NCBI GenBank assembly: GCA_964036045.1
Contig: OZ038380.1
Location: 66,597,591 to 66,661,590, forward strand
Length of the DNA: 64,000 bases
Direction of reading: 5' to 3'
Source of the DNA: Eutreptiella sp. 'Long Island Sound 2002'
Taxonomy: Eukaryota; Euglenozoa; Euglenophyceae; Eutreptiales; Eutreptiaceae
The notes beneath the pieces were generated by a model. The model worked only from the letters and a program-made list of their open reading frames with translations. It was not told the origin of the DNA and ran no database searches. The translations under genes and the position numbers were made by a program. This document shows, piece by piece, positions 23,681-35,537 of the stretch. The first letter of the stretch is position 1, and every line of letters starts with the position of its first letter.

Positions 23681-25773
23681 AACAGCATTGGAAAAGCACC
23701 ACCATTACATGGGACGGTACAGCAAACCCAGTCCACAGTGTGACTGTGGTGCAAAACAGAGTGACCGTAGTATTATGAACCAGGGGGAGGGGGCGGGGGG
23801 GGGGCTTCAATGGCTACATCACTCTTGCTGTCTCGGGGGCCCGGAGCAAAAGTCAACCTGGCTACATAAGCTGGTCCGCGGTGACAAGATCATCGGCAAT
23901 TTTTCGTCAAAAACAAAGTGCCTGTGAAGGGGCTTTTTTGCCCCTACAACATTCTCCCCCCCCCCCCCCCCCCTCCCCTCTTGGGTGGAAAAGGATTTCC
24001 CGCCAGAATTCCCCCCCTATCTACACAGCGGTGATGTATTTGGACGGTCTGTGGACTACAAAGCCATTGTGGGCTAATGAGTGGAACCTTCCCCTGAGGT
24101 TCCACATGGGCTCACGAGGGTAGTGCGGAAGGTGACCACATTAGAACCCGTGAGATGAAACAAACCCCCAAGGGAGCCTGGAGAACAGCCATTAGCTTGG
24201 CCAAGCCTGTCTGCAGCTGTGGCATGCCAGGGCAGCCTTTGCTCAACTAGCGCCACAGGGGGGAACTTTGAGAGTAGCAATTCTGATGCCCCTAAACCCA
24301 CGTCACTGGTCGGTTGGGATGGAGTCAGCTACAGGTACAAGTGAGCCCTCAGGGCCAGCGGTCATGCAACTTCGGCTTCCGTCTCAATATGCAATCTGGT
24401 GTGCACACATGAGGGAGGCAGTGGCCTCAGGAGCTGAAAGCGCAGGGGAGCCCACCCCACGGCAGAGGGCGTGTGTGTGTGTTTGAAAGTGAGCACATGT
24501 GTATGCGCCGCACAACTGCCGTGTCCAGAGGTCCAGCGTCAAGAGCGCCAATCTTTGCCAATTTTTGAAGATCCGCAAGTCCGAACCTTCACAACAAACA
24601 TCGATGGACCGCAGTGCCACACCGACGTGCTGCGGTGACAGTCCCCAATTCTTGCTCTACAACCCACAAAGAGGCATGTGGAGCCGCCAAACAGCTATTA
24701 CTTTCTTTTTTTTTTCAACGGCCTGTCACCCACCAGTCGGCAGCTCACACACCAATGCGTACATGTTGCGACTGCTCTTAGCGTAGTGTGTGTATTTGTG
24801 TGTGTGCCCATGAGCGCCTGCGTGTACATGAGTCATACGACCACAACACACCATTCCAAAGGTTGGCACGTCTTCCGAGATCTTGGCCGTGGCTCTTCCA
24901 AAAAAAAAATGGATGGCGCACTGCGACATCAACAAGCCTCACACATCCTAAAAAGCAATGCCAAGGCGCACGTAAAACTTGTGAAATTCCATTTTCTATG
25001 GTGTTGTAGGCACACTCTTTGCGACAAAAAGTCTGTGACGAGGCTCAGGTGAGACGAAAGCCCCACATGTGTGTTCTCTGAGCAGCGCAAGACGTTGAAA
25101 AGGGTGCGGGTGGCAAAGTTCTGGAGCCGTTGAAGTATGAAAGCCTCCTCGGGTTGGGGTTCTCTCGCTTCTGTGTGCATCTTTCGAACGGTGGGTTACA
25201 GTCACACCGATCTATGGGCCCATGCAATACTGCCCTCAAAGGGCTTGGTCTCGAACGAATTGCTGCACACTGTGGTTCAGAGGGAGTAGTATACACAATG
25301 CGTGTGCGGTGCACACGTGGTGCGTGTATTGGGGTGATTTTGTTGACCTACCCACCTATTCGATGGTCAAGTGCATGTGTTTCCAAGCTGCAAAAGGTAT
25401 TACTATTGCATATACCGCACTGTGTCCCGTTACTGTTTCACCCATGTCTCTTTCATGGTTTCCTGTGGTCATCACTGTCACCTACACCCGATCGAATGGT
25501 GATCGGGTGCCTGCCACCGTCATCTCTGCCTCCGAGTGTGGCCAATACGCCAGCATCGGGTAACCAAGGAACCAAGGAATGACCTTTTCCCCAGAGTTTG
25601 TTCCAACTCGATACGTGGTGCACGCGCGGTGCAAGTAATCCCCCCGAGGCGGCACAGCTGTGGCAAGAAACGTTGAACTTGCGCCAGTGCCCCATCTCGC
25701 GCGCCCTTCTCTCTCTCTGACGAGGGAATGGTGCTGCCCCATGCATTCAAGTCTCTTCCTCTGGACCTCAGCC
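23681..25773. other. Intergenic region upstream of GCSH
   Basis: No recognisable gene. It contains a C homopolymer near 23958, several poly-A/T runs, and overlapping open frames without motifs. The last ~100 bases before the GCSH start are pyrimidine-rich (CTTCTCTCTCTCTG near 25705, CTCTTCCTCTGGACCTCAG ending 25770). They may be a 5' untranslated leader or a splice acceptor just ahead of the ATG. Confidence 0.5.
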
Positions 25774-27990
25774 ATGGTTTTCAAGCACATATTCACCGCT
25801 GCGGTGCGGCAAGGGGCCGCACGGATGGCGCCACAGCTTCCCAGGGCCGTGGCATCTCCTGGTCCCGCCATCCGGCTTTTCACCAATACTATGATGACGC
25901 AGGCCCCTATGTTCCGGCCCCATGCGCCTCTGCGGGCCCCAATCTTATTCAACAAGTCGCACGAGTGGATTGATGTGCAAGGCGACGGCACGGTCTGCAC
26001 ACCCTCCGAGGGGATGGCTCAGGGGCTGGGGGGCAGAATGTGCACTGCAGTTGTCCCATTACAGCTTTGTAATCATTGCACCTCGACACTAATCATAGTG
26101 TCTCTGAGTTAACGGGAGCTGCCACCATATCCCTTGATGATCCCTTTCATGCATGTGAGAGCACCTGCACGTGTGCGAGCCTGTGTGTGATAGCACGTGC
26201 ATGTGGCAGTGCAGCATTTGGCTCAGATTGGATTGGCTTGGAGAAGATGGTTTACCCCGAGGTTCCCTTCAGCTAGGAGCAATTGGATGTAAGTGTCAGG
26301 GGCGAATGAGCAAAGTCAAATTTTAATCCCACGACACGGCGAACAGAAGGCTAATGACAACGCTACTTTGCTTGCATCATTTGTTATTCAGTGCAGTCCC
26401 CTCCTCTACTCCGTGTGTAGGCCACTCTGGGCATCAGTGATTTTGCACAAAGTGAATTGGGGGACATTGTGTACGTTGATTTACCCGAAGTTGGGACGAA
26501 GGTGACTGCAGGGGAGTCATATGCTGCGGTGGAATCCGTAAAGGTGTGCTTCACTAGTTGTGGGTACTGCATCTAATCGCTTGTGGGAGCCACCAATGGT
26601 CGATGTTTGGGCACTGGAGCACGAGGGAGGGGTCAAAAACTTTTGGAATCTGTGTTGAACTTATTTTTAGAACCAGATCAATTTATTAGCAACACATGGT
26701 AAGCAACTGTACACCCCATTGAAGGGCCAGTCCAGCCGTGTAAGGCATCTGGGCATTCAAGGAAACATATTGATCACGGTATCCCCTTTGAATTGGGTGT
26801 ACAGACACATAGCAGTCCCTGCACACCAAGTCACAGTATTTCAGAGTAGCATGCAGCTTTGCTTCAGGCAACCTGTCCCTGCACAGTAACAAATACACGG
26901 GATGATAGGTCTCTGCCGCCCCGCTGAGCCATGAAACATTCTTCAGCACACCTCACCCCAACCAGAATATCTGTAGTCTGGTGTTGTTGTGTGTCCAACT
27001 GCTGTCCAGTCAAGTGCTTCTCTGAACCTCCAGATCCTCCCAGCAGAACCATCATTTGTCGATGGCGATTGACCAAGGGCCAGGCTACCCAGCTGCTGCT
27101 CACGTGGAAAGCGACCCTTGTGGGGGGATTTGTCAGCTCATTTGCGGGAATGGCTAGCCAAACAGGGGCTCTTTTTGAGAGTGGCAGCATGCAGGTGGGC
27201 GGTTATTTGTGGCAGCAGGGAGCCATTGTTGCAACAGGACATTCATCACCCTCCCAACATAGGTGATAGTCTACTGCCCATAACAGCTCTTGCCCTCGTC
27301 AGTTTGACTGGAGGTTGCCGTGCAAGTGAGCGGAATCGCGGGATCTGATGTAAAGACATGCAACCTTCACAGCCTGAGATGCGTATCCATAAACGTAGGG
27401 GCAGCACCACGGTCTGTTTCACTGGGGCTAATCGCTGTTCTGCCTGTTCAATTGTAATGAGGTGATTTTTGTATTTCATCCCATCTAGTAATTTTGCAAC
27501 TGGGCAATTCAGACATGGGACATCCTCTGGGGACAGAACTCGCCAATCAGTGACATAAGGTACGGGTCATTCCGGCTCAATTTGATAGGTAGGAAGAATA
27601 ATGGCTTCATGTTGACCGCCTCTCAGAGGAGGGCTTAGATGTTGTGGGCAGCACGGGCATATATTTCTGTTTGGGCTGAGGTTATCCGTATTGAATGAAG
27701 AAGGCACGGTAGCTGGCGGGTTAGGAGGATCATAGGTCTTTTATTTTTGCAGTAGCCTTCTGTCGTTGCCAGGGGCACACTCGCATCCTCCTTAGACTAC
27801 TGACGAGGTGTTCACCCCTGTGGATGGTGTTGTCCTTGAGGTCAACGAAGCGCTCAATGATGAACCAGAGCTTGTGAACAAAGAGTCTGAGTCTGGAGGC
27901 TGGTTTATCAAGCTGAAGGAGATCAGTGCTGTTCCTGCTGGCCTCATGCAAAAAGATGCATATGAGAAATTTGTGGCCGAGGGTCAGTAG
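25774..27990 (+). CDS. GCSH: Glycine cleavage system H protein, mitochondrial (three exons)
   Basis: Lipoyl-carrying shuttle of the mitochondrial glycine decarboxylase complex: it takes the aminomethyl group from P protein to T protein and is reoxidised by L protein. Exons that keep frame are 25774-25992 (ends GDGT), 26421-26543 (ATLGISDF ... AVESVK) and 27796-27990 ([11 protein letters not shown] ... VAEGQ, TAG). Together they give 178 residues, close to the 165-173 usual for plant and animal precursors. Residues 1 to about 58 are rich in Arg and Ala with few acids, like a mitochondrial presequence. [28 protein letters not shown] and LVNKES ... GGWFIKL are family hallmarks. The lipoyl lysine is residue 114, the last codon of exon 2. 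All introns are phase 0 with GT-AG ends; donor 1 (ACG|GTCTGC) is weak. The start was chosen for its CAGCCATGG context. In-frame ATGs at 25741 and 25660 are alternatives. Confidence 0.9.
26544..27795. other. GCSH intron 2 (1252 bp)
   Basis: Runs from the donor AAG|GTGTGC to the acceptor CTCCTTAG|ACT. On the minus strand the segment about 26690-27480 shows stretches of plausible coding character in changing frames, interrupted by stops. It may be an old, unidentified element insertion. I could not name a domain in it. Intron 1 is 25993-26420 (428 bp) and holds nothing recognisable. Confidence 0.6.
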
Positions 27991-30109
27991 GTTAGTGTCA
28001 GGCTTGGCATTTGTTATGAGCTGAGGAATTGTTGGTAACACTGGGGATTGCACTGGGGTCTGATGCCGACAAGATTTGCTCAAAGGAATGGGGTGGCGTT
28101 TCATCAGTTTTGTGTCTGTTATGCGTCCAATTCTATTTTTGTGAATCTCCACGTCTGCACGACCTTTTTGCCCCAGAAACTCCCAGCATACTGTTTTACA
28201 TGAAAACTTGTACTGCGATCTACAGCATCGCCATTTACACATAACAGCAAGTGTGGGGTGGCAATGCTCAGTGTTTGCACACCTACTGGCCAGCACACAC
28301 TTTTGCTGTGGGTGTATGTGCCTGTTTGAACCTGAATTGATGCGCACATGTATGAGCCTCACCCCGTATTATCATGCTGCTCTGCTATTTGTACTCTACA
28401 TTTACCTGTCCAATTGGTCTGCTTGCAGTTTGTGGCACGATTATGTATCGCCGCAGGGCACATTGCTCCTTCAATTGAAGACGGGCCTTATGTTGCATGC
28501 TACAGCCAGGGTTGAGGTCATGGCCATTTCATGCATGCACCACCGATGATGCTGATCAGGTGTATAAAGTTAAGCTGCACTCGCGTAAAACCAAGCTAGT
28601 TGAACGGTATGGTTTAACACCCAGATGGTGCAAGCATTTTGGCACAGGAACAGGCACAAAAAGCGAGATGCACCAGCTTTTTAGGCTCTGTTTGTTTTGA
28701 AAGCTGGTTTCCGCATAAGACCAGCATTCCAAAATGGGAGGTCTCCTTCTGGCTGTGGCTCTTCATTCCCAATGCTGTTGCAGGCTCTCAACCAGGTATA
28801 TTAAAGTAGCTTGGACCCAGAGGTATGGAAGGAGATGATAGTCAGCACCTTGAAGCCCCATTGTGTCCTAGTGGTTGGCGGTGGGGGTTTGACATTTTCG
28901 TCCAAAACCATACCATTTGCTGTTATGGGCATTGGTGGCAGGGCTACAGTGGAGACATAGTATGAATGGTAAATGGGGAGAGGGCAACTCTAAGTAAAGT
29001 GCATGCGATGCGATGCGCAATTGAATGTGGTGCTGTGCGATGCGGACAGAGGTCTGACTTTTCAAGACCATGGGAAGTGAAAGTGTGATGCAGACCATGC
29101 AATGCGGGTGCAGTGCAGTGCGATGTAGCTGAGTTGGTTTGGGGTATGGTCCATTTTGTTCCACCCCGACCCTGGGCTGCAGGGCCACCAGGCCCACCAT
29201 TGCAGATACCATTTTGTTCAAGGTAAATTGGCCATGTATTGTGGAAATGTATTGTGCACAAAAATCTTTTTGAAAGTGGTAGTCGCTGACTTCTAGTACA
29301 CACGTTGACCTCCATGTCACATCAAAGGGGATGTATTTTCTGCGTAATTCTGAAACCTTAGAACCCTTAGGTCAATTATGCACACAGGAATTTTTTTTTT
29401 CATGAAAGGAATTGTGACCCAAGCAGAGGAATATTTTGGTAGTGTTAACCAAACCTCGACAACTGAGCCTTGTTTTTTTTTGTGGTCAGCACCGTTTTGC
29501 ATCCCATTTGAACCGCACATCCAAGAGCCACGCATGATGCTACGGGTTTTGAAAGTGGGTGTACTATTGTAGGGCAACATGTTAAATCTCATAAGCATGG
29601 AATGCATGGAATGCATCACAAAATGGCCCCACAGGGCAAGAAACATCCCATCCTCAAGCTTCTCGGGTTGCAACGTTGGAATAAGTTTCCTTCTGGTTCG
29701 CATTTTTGGTTGTTGCCCTATTTGCTGCAAAGAAAAATAGGTTTTAGGTATTTCAGAAAGCTTAAGTCTCAAGGTGGATTTCACCCTGAAATGCTTCAAA
29801 AATGTGTAGTATTTGCACGAGTTACGTGTGCATTTTGCTTGCAACAATTATGGAATTTTCGGGAATTTATTTCCAGCTTCAATACCAACCCCACCCCTGT
29901 TACCAATTTGATCTGTGGGCGTGGTGCGTTGTTGATTATATGATTCTATATAAGGTTTCTGATAATATAGCCATGGGTGTGCGGCCGCCAAATCGCTGGC
30001 GCTGGCAAGGAAAGTTCGTCCAGCGGTGGCGGGCAATTTCCCCATAGTTCCTAAAAGCTATAGTGGGCTTGTCCAACAGCTGCTGGGTGTTTGGTCACAT
30101 TGGTAGAAT
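27991..30109. other. Intergenic region downstream of GCSH
   Basis: No supported gene. A GATGCGATGCG-type imperfect repeat lies at about 29000-29130. Frames open at 28497-28700 (plus) and 29317-29847 (minus, 176 codons) have no recognisable motif and I do not call them. Confidence 0.5.
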
Positions 30110-30340
30110 TGTGGGGAATTATGGGGATTTATGGCGAAATACAGAGGAACTATGGGGAGTTTGGGTGGAATGATGGGGAATTATGGGGAATTATGGTGTA
30201 ATTATGGGAGACTTGTGGGGCATTTGTGTGAAATTATGGTGGAATTATGGGGAATAATGGGAGAATTATGAGGTATTATGAGCAATTTTGGGGAATTATG
30301 GAGAATTCTCGGGGAATTATGGGTACTTCTGGTGCAATTC
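30110..30340 (+). repeat. GGGGAATTATG minisatellite, direct arm
   Basis: About 20 imperfect copies of an 11-bp motif GGGGAATTATG with variants (GGTGGAATTATG, GAGAATTATG). The reverse complement of the same motif forms a second array at 30585-30880, so the region can fold into a long hairpin around a ~245-bp loop. Confidence 0.9.
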
Positions 30341-30584
30341 TGAATTTGGGATGTCATTTCTTGTGTTGCCTATCGTTGTTTTTTATCGTCGTATGGCCTT
30401 TTGTTTCCATAGACATGTCAGACTTTCATCGTCGGAACAATGTTCTTTATGTGCGATTGTCTTGCATAAACAAGGTACTTAAGAGGTAGTTAATAACAAC
30501 CCGGCAAGAAGCAAAAGCAAGCCATCGGGAACGACAACAACCCATCAAGAATTAAAACCAAGGCATAATTCCAACACCAAGCCA

Positions 30585-30880
30585 TAAGTACCCATAATTC
30601 TCCATAATTACACCCATATTTCTCCACAATTTCCCATAATTCCCCATAATCCCCCATAATTTCACCATAATTCCCCATAATTCCCCATATTTCTCTGTAA
30701 TTCACCATTAAATGCCTCATAATTCTCCATAATTCTCCGATAATTCTTCATATCTCCCCATAACTCCCAACAAATTCTCCACAATTCCACCACAATTCTC
30801 CATCATTCTCCGTAATTCCCCATAATTCCTCATAATCTCTCATAATTCTCCATAGTTCCCCACAATTTCCATAATTCCAG
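30585..30880 (-). repeat. GGGGAATTATG minisatellite, inverted arm
   Basis: About 25 imperfect copies of CATAATTCCCC and variants (CATAATTCTC, CACAATTC), the reverse complement of the array at 30110-30340. The ~245-bp spacer between the arms (30341-30584) is unrelated unique sequence with no clear gene. Confidence 0.9.
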
Positions 30881-32232
30881 TTGTCCGGCGGGGAGCCATC
30901 GTCTCGCGCTGGTGGGCACACACCCTTGTGTTGGTGCCATTATCTTGCCATGTATGCCAACTCTTAGGGCGAGACAACCATCTTGTACCATTCAACGTCT
31001 GTGAGAGCCACTTGGAACCAACATGGCACCAAGTTTGGGTGATTTTGGCCGTTTCAAAAGTTCCAGATTTTCACCAACGATTTGTTGTTGGTTTGCTTTA
31101 CCATATTTGTCTCGCAAATGTATATTTCGAATCTGAATATATAAACTTTTGACAACGGGCTTCTTTGTATTCACAATGCATTTGAGAATTAGAAAAATCT
31201 GTGCGCATGAGTTTAGTATTGTAGGTTATCCGATAGGCCATTTTGTATTTGACTTCATTTTTGAACAATTCTCACAAACATGTAAAGGTTTCAACTTGAA
31301 GTTTCTGGTATGTAGAGAGCTTGATGTATGCGTTTGTGCAGTTTGGTTTTTTGTATTAACAAGCGAAAACATGTGCATGAATTATCCGAACAATTCAGCT
31401 CAAAAACCGCTTACTTCTCTTCGTATGTACACCAAGAGTTCCGAAAAAACTTGCACCGGCAACAAACCCGTTTATTAAAATTTAACAAATACTAATGAGA
31501 GCACAATTTTTTACTCAACATAAATATGCATTTGCAACTCAATGATTCTCCTTAGTCTAACAAAAACACCAACTTGTATACCAAAAATAAGTGTCGTTTC
31601 TGGAAACATTTTATAAATCTCTCTATGGAACAATGCCGAAGCCGGAGACTTTTCAAAGTACAATAAGTGCATGCACAACATGGCTATGTCGCCAGAACTA
31701 GAAACTACCGTTTTTTTAAAGTTTCTTTTACAAAATGTTGCTACCATGGCACATGTTCATTGAGCCGTTTCATCAATGAGACTATCAGAAAAGATGTTTT
31801 CCAACCTGAGATTCTTTTTCGATTAATGCATTTCTCCAAAAGAACTCAAATTCCAAATCACCTGATTTGTCAACCAGCATAAATAGCTGCTTCATTACTC
31901 GAACATCCGTTTTTTTTCTTCTGTTACGAATACATTCCCTTTTAGGGTTGCATAATATTACGGGCAATTTGAGAAGGTTTGTGTCGAGAGTTTGTCCACT
32001 GCACACCTCAAGTCACGACAGAAGTGCGTGCAAATGAAAAAACCGGCTTGTAGGTTCTCGTGTGTAGGCAACGAATTCAACAAGGCCTCATGAATCATAA
32101 AGAGATTTCGGTTGATGGTAAGAAATTGCAGCGCCGACAAAGAAACACGCGATCTAAGCGAAGAAGCAGATGTACACAATGAAGGCGCAAACTCTTGCAA
32201 TACCATCATAAACAGTGACTTGTAGGTTACAG
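30881..32232. other. AT-rich intergenic or intronic region
   Basis: No recognisable gene or RNA. Composition becomes AT-rich here compared with 16-20 kb. If the exons proposed at 32233-32961 are real, part of this stretch could be intron or 5' region of that gene. Confidence 0.4.
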
Positions 32233-32961
32233 CTCATTGGTTATGGTGATAAGGGCTGGCTAGATTATGTAGACAACCGACGACTTGTGGAAGCTCGGAC
32301 TCAAGTTATGTATGCTGTGGATAACCCAAAGAAAAAGAGGGGGGGGTCCATCCATTCGACGACCAAAAACCACATGCGGTGGAGAGACCTTATCCTGTAC
32401 TAAAGCGGTAAACAATCCTTTTCGCATTACCAATTCTCGGAAGGACATAATCAAGAAAAAAGCACTACAAAAAACATAGGTTGTGCGTCTTTTGCCGATT
32501 ATATCTTATGGAACAAAGGGTTGTCAGAGACGAGGCAACTGTTTGACCTTGTGTTGATTGGAGGCTGTATCGCATCAACAGACGAGCATACCTTTGAATG
32601 GACTTCATGCACGCTTAAAGCAGGCGTTGAGCCGAACAAAAGAAAATGTCTGGTTTTAGTAATGCAATGCATAACCTCTTGTGCACTGCCATAACCTTAG
32701 TTTGCTGGCACTTAAGAGAAATGTTTGTTATGATGCTTCAGAATTTGGATTGCACCCCGAAAAGATTTATTGTGTCTGCTCTAAATGTGTTGATTTTCTG
32801 ACAGCTAAGGCTGTCTTGATTTCAAACGATCCCGTGTTTTCTGTTTTCAGCCAGGAACCTCGGCCTATGCTTTGGACCCAAAGTTTTTGCGAAGTCGGGC
32901 GGAACAAGAAAAAAAAGTAGAACAACTTTTTGAGTCTCGTTGGCCCCCTTTCACAAAATAA
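32233..32961 (+). CDS. Candidate 3' exons of an unidentified host gene
   Basis: Two short stretches look like exons rather than chance frames. 32233 to about 32345 follows an acceptor-like TTACAG and reads LIGYGDKGWLDYVDNRRLVE ..., ending near a weak donor-like GGGTCC. 32851-32961 follows a strong acceptor (CCCGTGTTTTCTGTTTTCAG) and reads PGTSAYALDPKFLRSRAEQE ... then RWPPFTK and TAA; AATAAA overlaps the stop at 32956-32961. A third in-frame open stretch lies between them (about 32475-32655). I cannot name the protein or link the pieces reliably. The basis is splice-site quality and protein-like composition only. Confidence 0.25.
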
Positions 32962-34969
32962 AGAGCCCGAAATGACTTATTGTACCTTGCAATGCTTTCT
33001 AGTAGACAATACCATCCATTTATGTTTCGTGCACTCTAGTATGTACCATGCGATTTGTTGTCTTCTGCTTAGCGTCTCTACCGCTGTGCTTTTCTCCTTG
33101 CTTGTTGATCTGCAAGTGAAGCTTGAGTTCTTAGTTGCTCTGCTTGCTATTTTAGTGCCAACATTTTGCGATTACTTTGTGGTTGTCTTGTTGCACACTT
33201 CGCTGCAGCCTTGAAATATAGATCACAGGTGAACAAACCTCCAAGACTTGCATTCCAAAGATCACTTCATGTTGCCATGTTGATACATTTGCTCGTTGTG
33301 TGACACCCAAAGTATAATTTTTGGAAAAAGATTTCAAGATGAAGAATCATAGAGCCAGATGGGGCATGTGTAACCAGTTTGTGGTGGCGGATTCTTATAA
33401 CTGCGAAGCCTGCGACCTTGATGCCCCAAGGGTCGGAACGCCCAACTCTGTCTGTGATATCTCCGGACCCGACTGATCATCCCCGGACCCATATTCAGCC
33501 TCTCGGAGCAACAAGTGCGAAGCACTAAGAGGGTCATTGAACTCCATAGTAGAATATGAATAGTCAGAAAACCCGGTCTACAAAAATGGAGCAGGCATAG
33601 AGTTTAAATGTGCATTCATCGTACATATTAGCTTATAACGAATTGCTTCAAAATAATTTAAATGAATCCGATTGAAAGAAAATGAAAGAAGAATGCAACT
33701 CAGCGTGCGCTCACGGGCAACATCTGGAGGCGACCGGAAAGCTTGGAAACTGGCGGAAAATCTACTGGGCTTATGTACATCTGAAAATCATTGACATTCT
33801 GATCATATCGAGGTAGATAGGTATCTTCGGGAGCTCGGGATGCCTTCTTTGACAATGGGAGAAGAAGGTCTTGCCAAGGGGACGGCCTGTCCCTCCCACT
33901 GCCCTATTTCACCTGCCCCTTAAGTTGCTACCGCAGGTACTTGGGAAGGCAGTGTTGCAGCCACCCGGTCGTGGTGTCTCGGGTGAGAGGGTGTTTCCAC
34001 ATGTGTCCATGGGTAGGGCCACATGCCCCTTCCTTTGAACGGCAGCTTTGGGAGGCTGCCCAGCCGTGTCGAGTACCTCTCACCACAGGGAATATATTGC
34101 TCTCGAGATTCTAGTGTACGATCACCTCAGCCCTGTGGCTTGGGTCGCGGCATCCTGCTGCTTGGCAGGCATCCCCCCTTAAGAACTGTGTACTGGCTCA
34201 CGTGTCAGTGGTTGTTGCAATGGAGCTGGGTGACATTTGCCATGATCCTTGATGCATCCTGGCCAGGCTGGGACCAGCAGCCAAGGGGTATTGCCCCTGC
34301 TGCTGGCCCGGTTAATCGGCTTGATCGCCCTGGTGTGTCCAACCCGAGGGGTGTGGTTTGTTGCCATCGGTCTACTGGCTGCCCTGGGTGTGCAAATGGG
34401 TGCGGCGTCCATGGCCCCTTAGCGCTCGTTCACCGGTGTACGTGCCTCGTGTGGTGTGTGCGTGGTGTATTGAGCGTGCGCCGTCCATGGCCCCTTAGCA
34501 CTTCTTCACCGGTGCCCATGCCGTGTGTGCTGTGTGTGTGGTGCTTGTGGCTCCGTTCGGCCAATGCTGTTTTTTCCCCCTTCTTTCTTTGGTTTCTTTT
34601 TGCTTCCTGGGTTGTTCTTTCTTCGTTTTCTTCAAAAAAGTGAAAAGCGGGGTAAGTCGTGCACACACAACAGGCACATGCAACGGCTTTCTGCTTCAGT
34701 GCTGCGTTCTTCTGTGTAGGTTGCTCTGTTCTCCTCACTGGCGGCCGCATCCCGGCGGTGCGTTCGAATTCACTGGATTTTATGAGCTGGAAAGAAGAGA
34801 TGCCAAAGCAATAATACTAAACAAGACACATATATGGGCCGACTCCTTAAAAGTGTTTTGTTTTCTCTGTCCTTCTCAATCACTGGTGCCCTATATCATT
34901 GAAATGGGCACCTTCAAAATGTACACAAAAGTGGTATTATACTTGAAAAATGTGTTTTTAAGCTTAAAC
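32962..34969. other. Intergenic region
   Basis: Nothing recognisable. A hydrophobic open frame (32930-33214, about 94 codons with several predicted membrane-like stretches) overlaps the proposed terminal exon and has no family resemblance. The segment 34023-34750 is GC-rich with open frames on both strands and no motif. Confidence 0.45.
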
Positions 34970-35041
34970 CCCTCCTTTAGGGGTTTGAACCACCCTCCTT
35001 CATATGACAGTGTGGTAAACTAACCACTAAATTACGAGAGC
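34970..35041 (-). tRNA. tRNA-Asp-derived sequence (pseudogene or SINE head)
   Basis: The minus strand aligns base for base in spacing with a plant-type tRNA-Asp. The D-arm region is TAATTTAGTGGTTAGTT (box A), the loop is CTGTCAT with the GTC anticodon, and the T-arm region contains GGTTCAAACCC (box B). The anticodon stem no longer pairs, and the 3' acceptor side does not complement the 5' GCTCTCG, so it cannot be a functional tRNA. A tRNA pseudogene or the Pol III promoter head of a SINE are the options. Confidence 0.4.
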
Positions 35042-35537
35042 TTGCTTTCACACTCAGAGAAAACCACATAATATACATGATAAAAACTTTTTCAGACATT
35101 TTTGACATGCCCCAACCGCTTGCAACCATCCATGCTCTTCAAATGGTGGCAACCACTCACCCCTGTGGCAACTGTTTTTCACGATATAGCGAGCAATAAC
35201 AAGGGGGGGAAAGGGCGGGCTTACACGTGTCTTGTGTAGTGCTTTTCTTTTGTCATCTGTTCTTTCCTCCTAAAAAAACCGCGTAAATTTGAGCTGGCTC
35301 AGCCCTAGCACTACACAACCCCCATGTATGGGCAGCAGAACGGAAGATGCGCTCTATCCTTGAATGGCCCGTTATACAAAGAATGATTCTGAGTAATATA
35401 TCACTGCAGCCACCAACGCGCCTCACGAGCGCTTTCTCCAGACGCCAGATCGCTGGGAACTAAAAGTTGTGAAACACGCAGTAGTGCCCTGCACCTGTCA
35501 TCAAAAGTTCTGAAAGTATCATAACAGGACAAATCAC
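35042..35537. other. Spacer next to the DIRS-like element
   Basis: No gene recognised. It lies downstream of the tyrosine recombinase on the minus strand and may hold the element's terminal repeats, which I could not define by eye. Confidence 0.4.

Noticed and set aside
29317-29847. 176-codon open frame on the minus strand
   Set aside because: No recognisable motif, no context and composition like neighbouring non-coding sequence. It could be chance; I left it uncalled.
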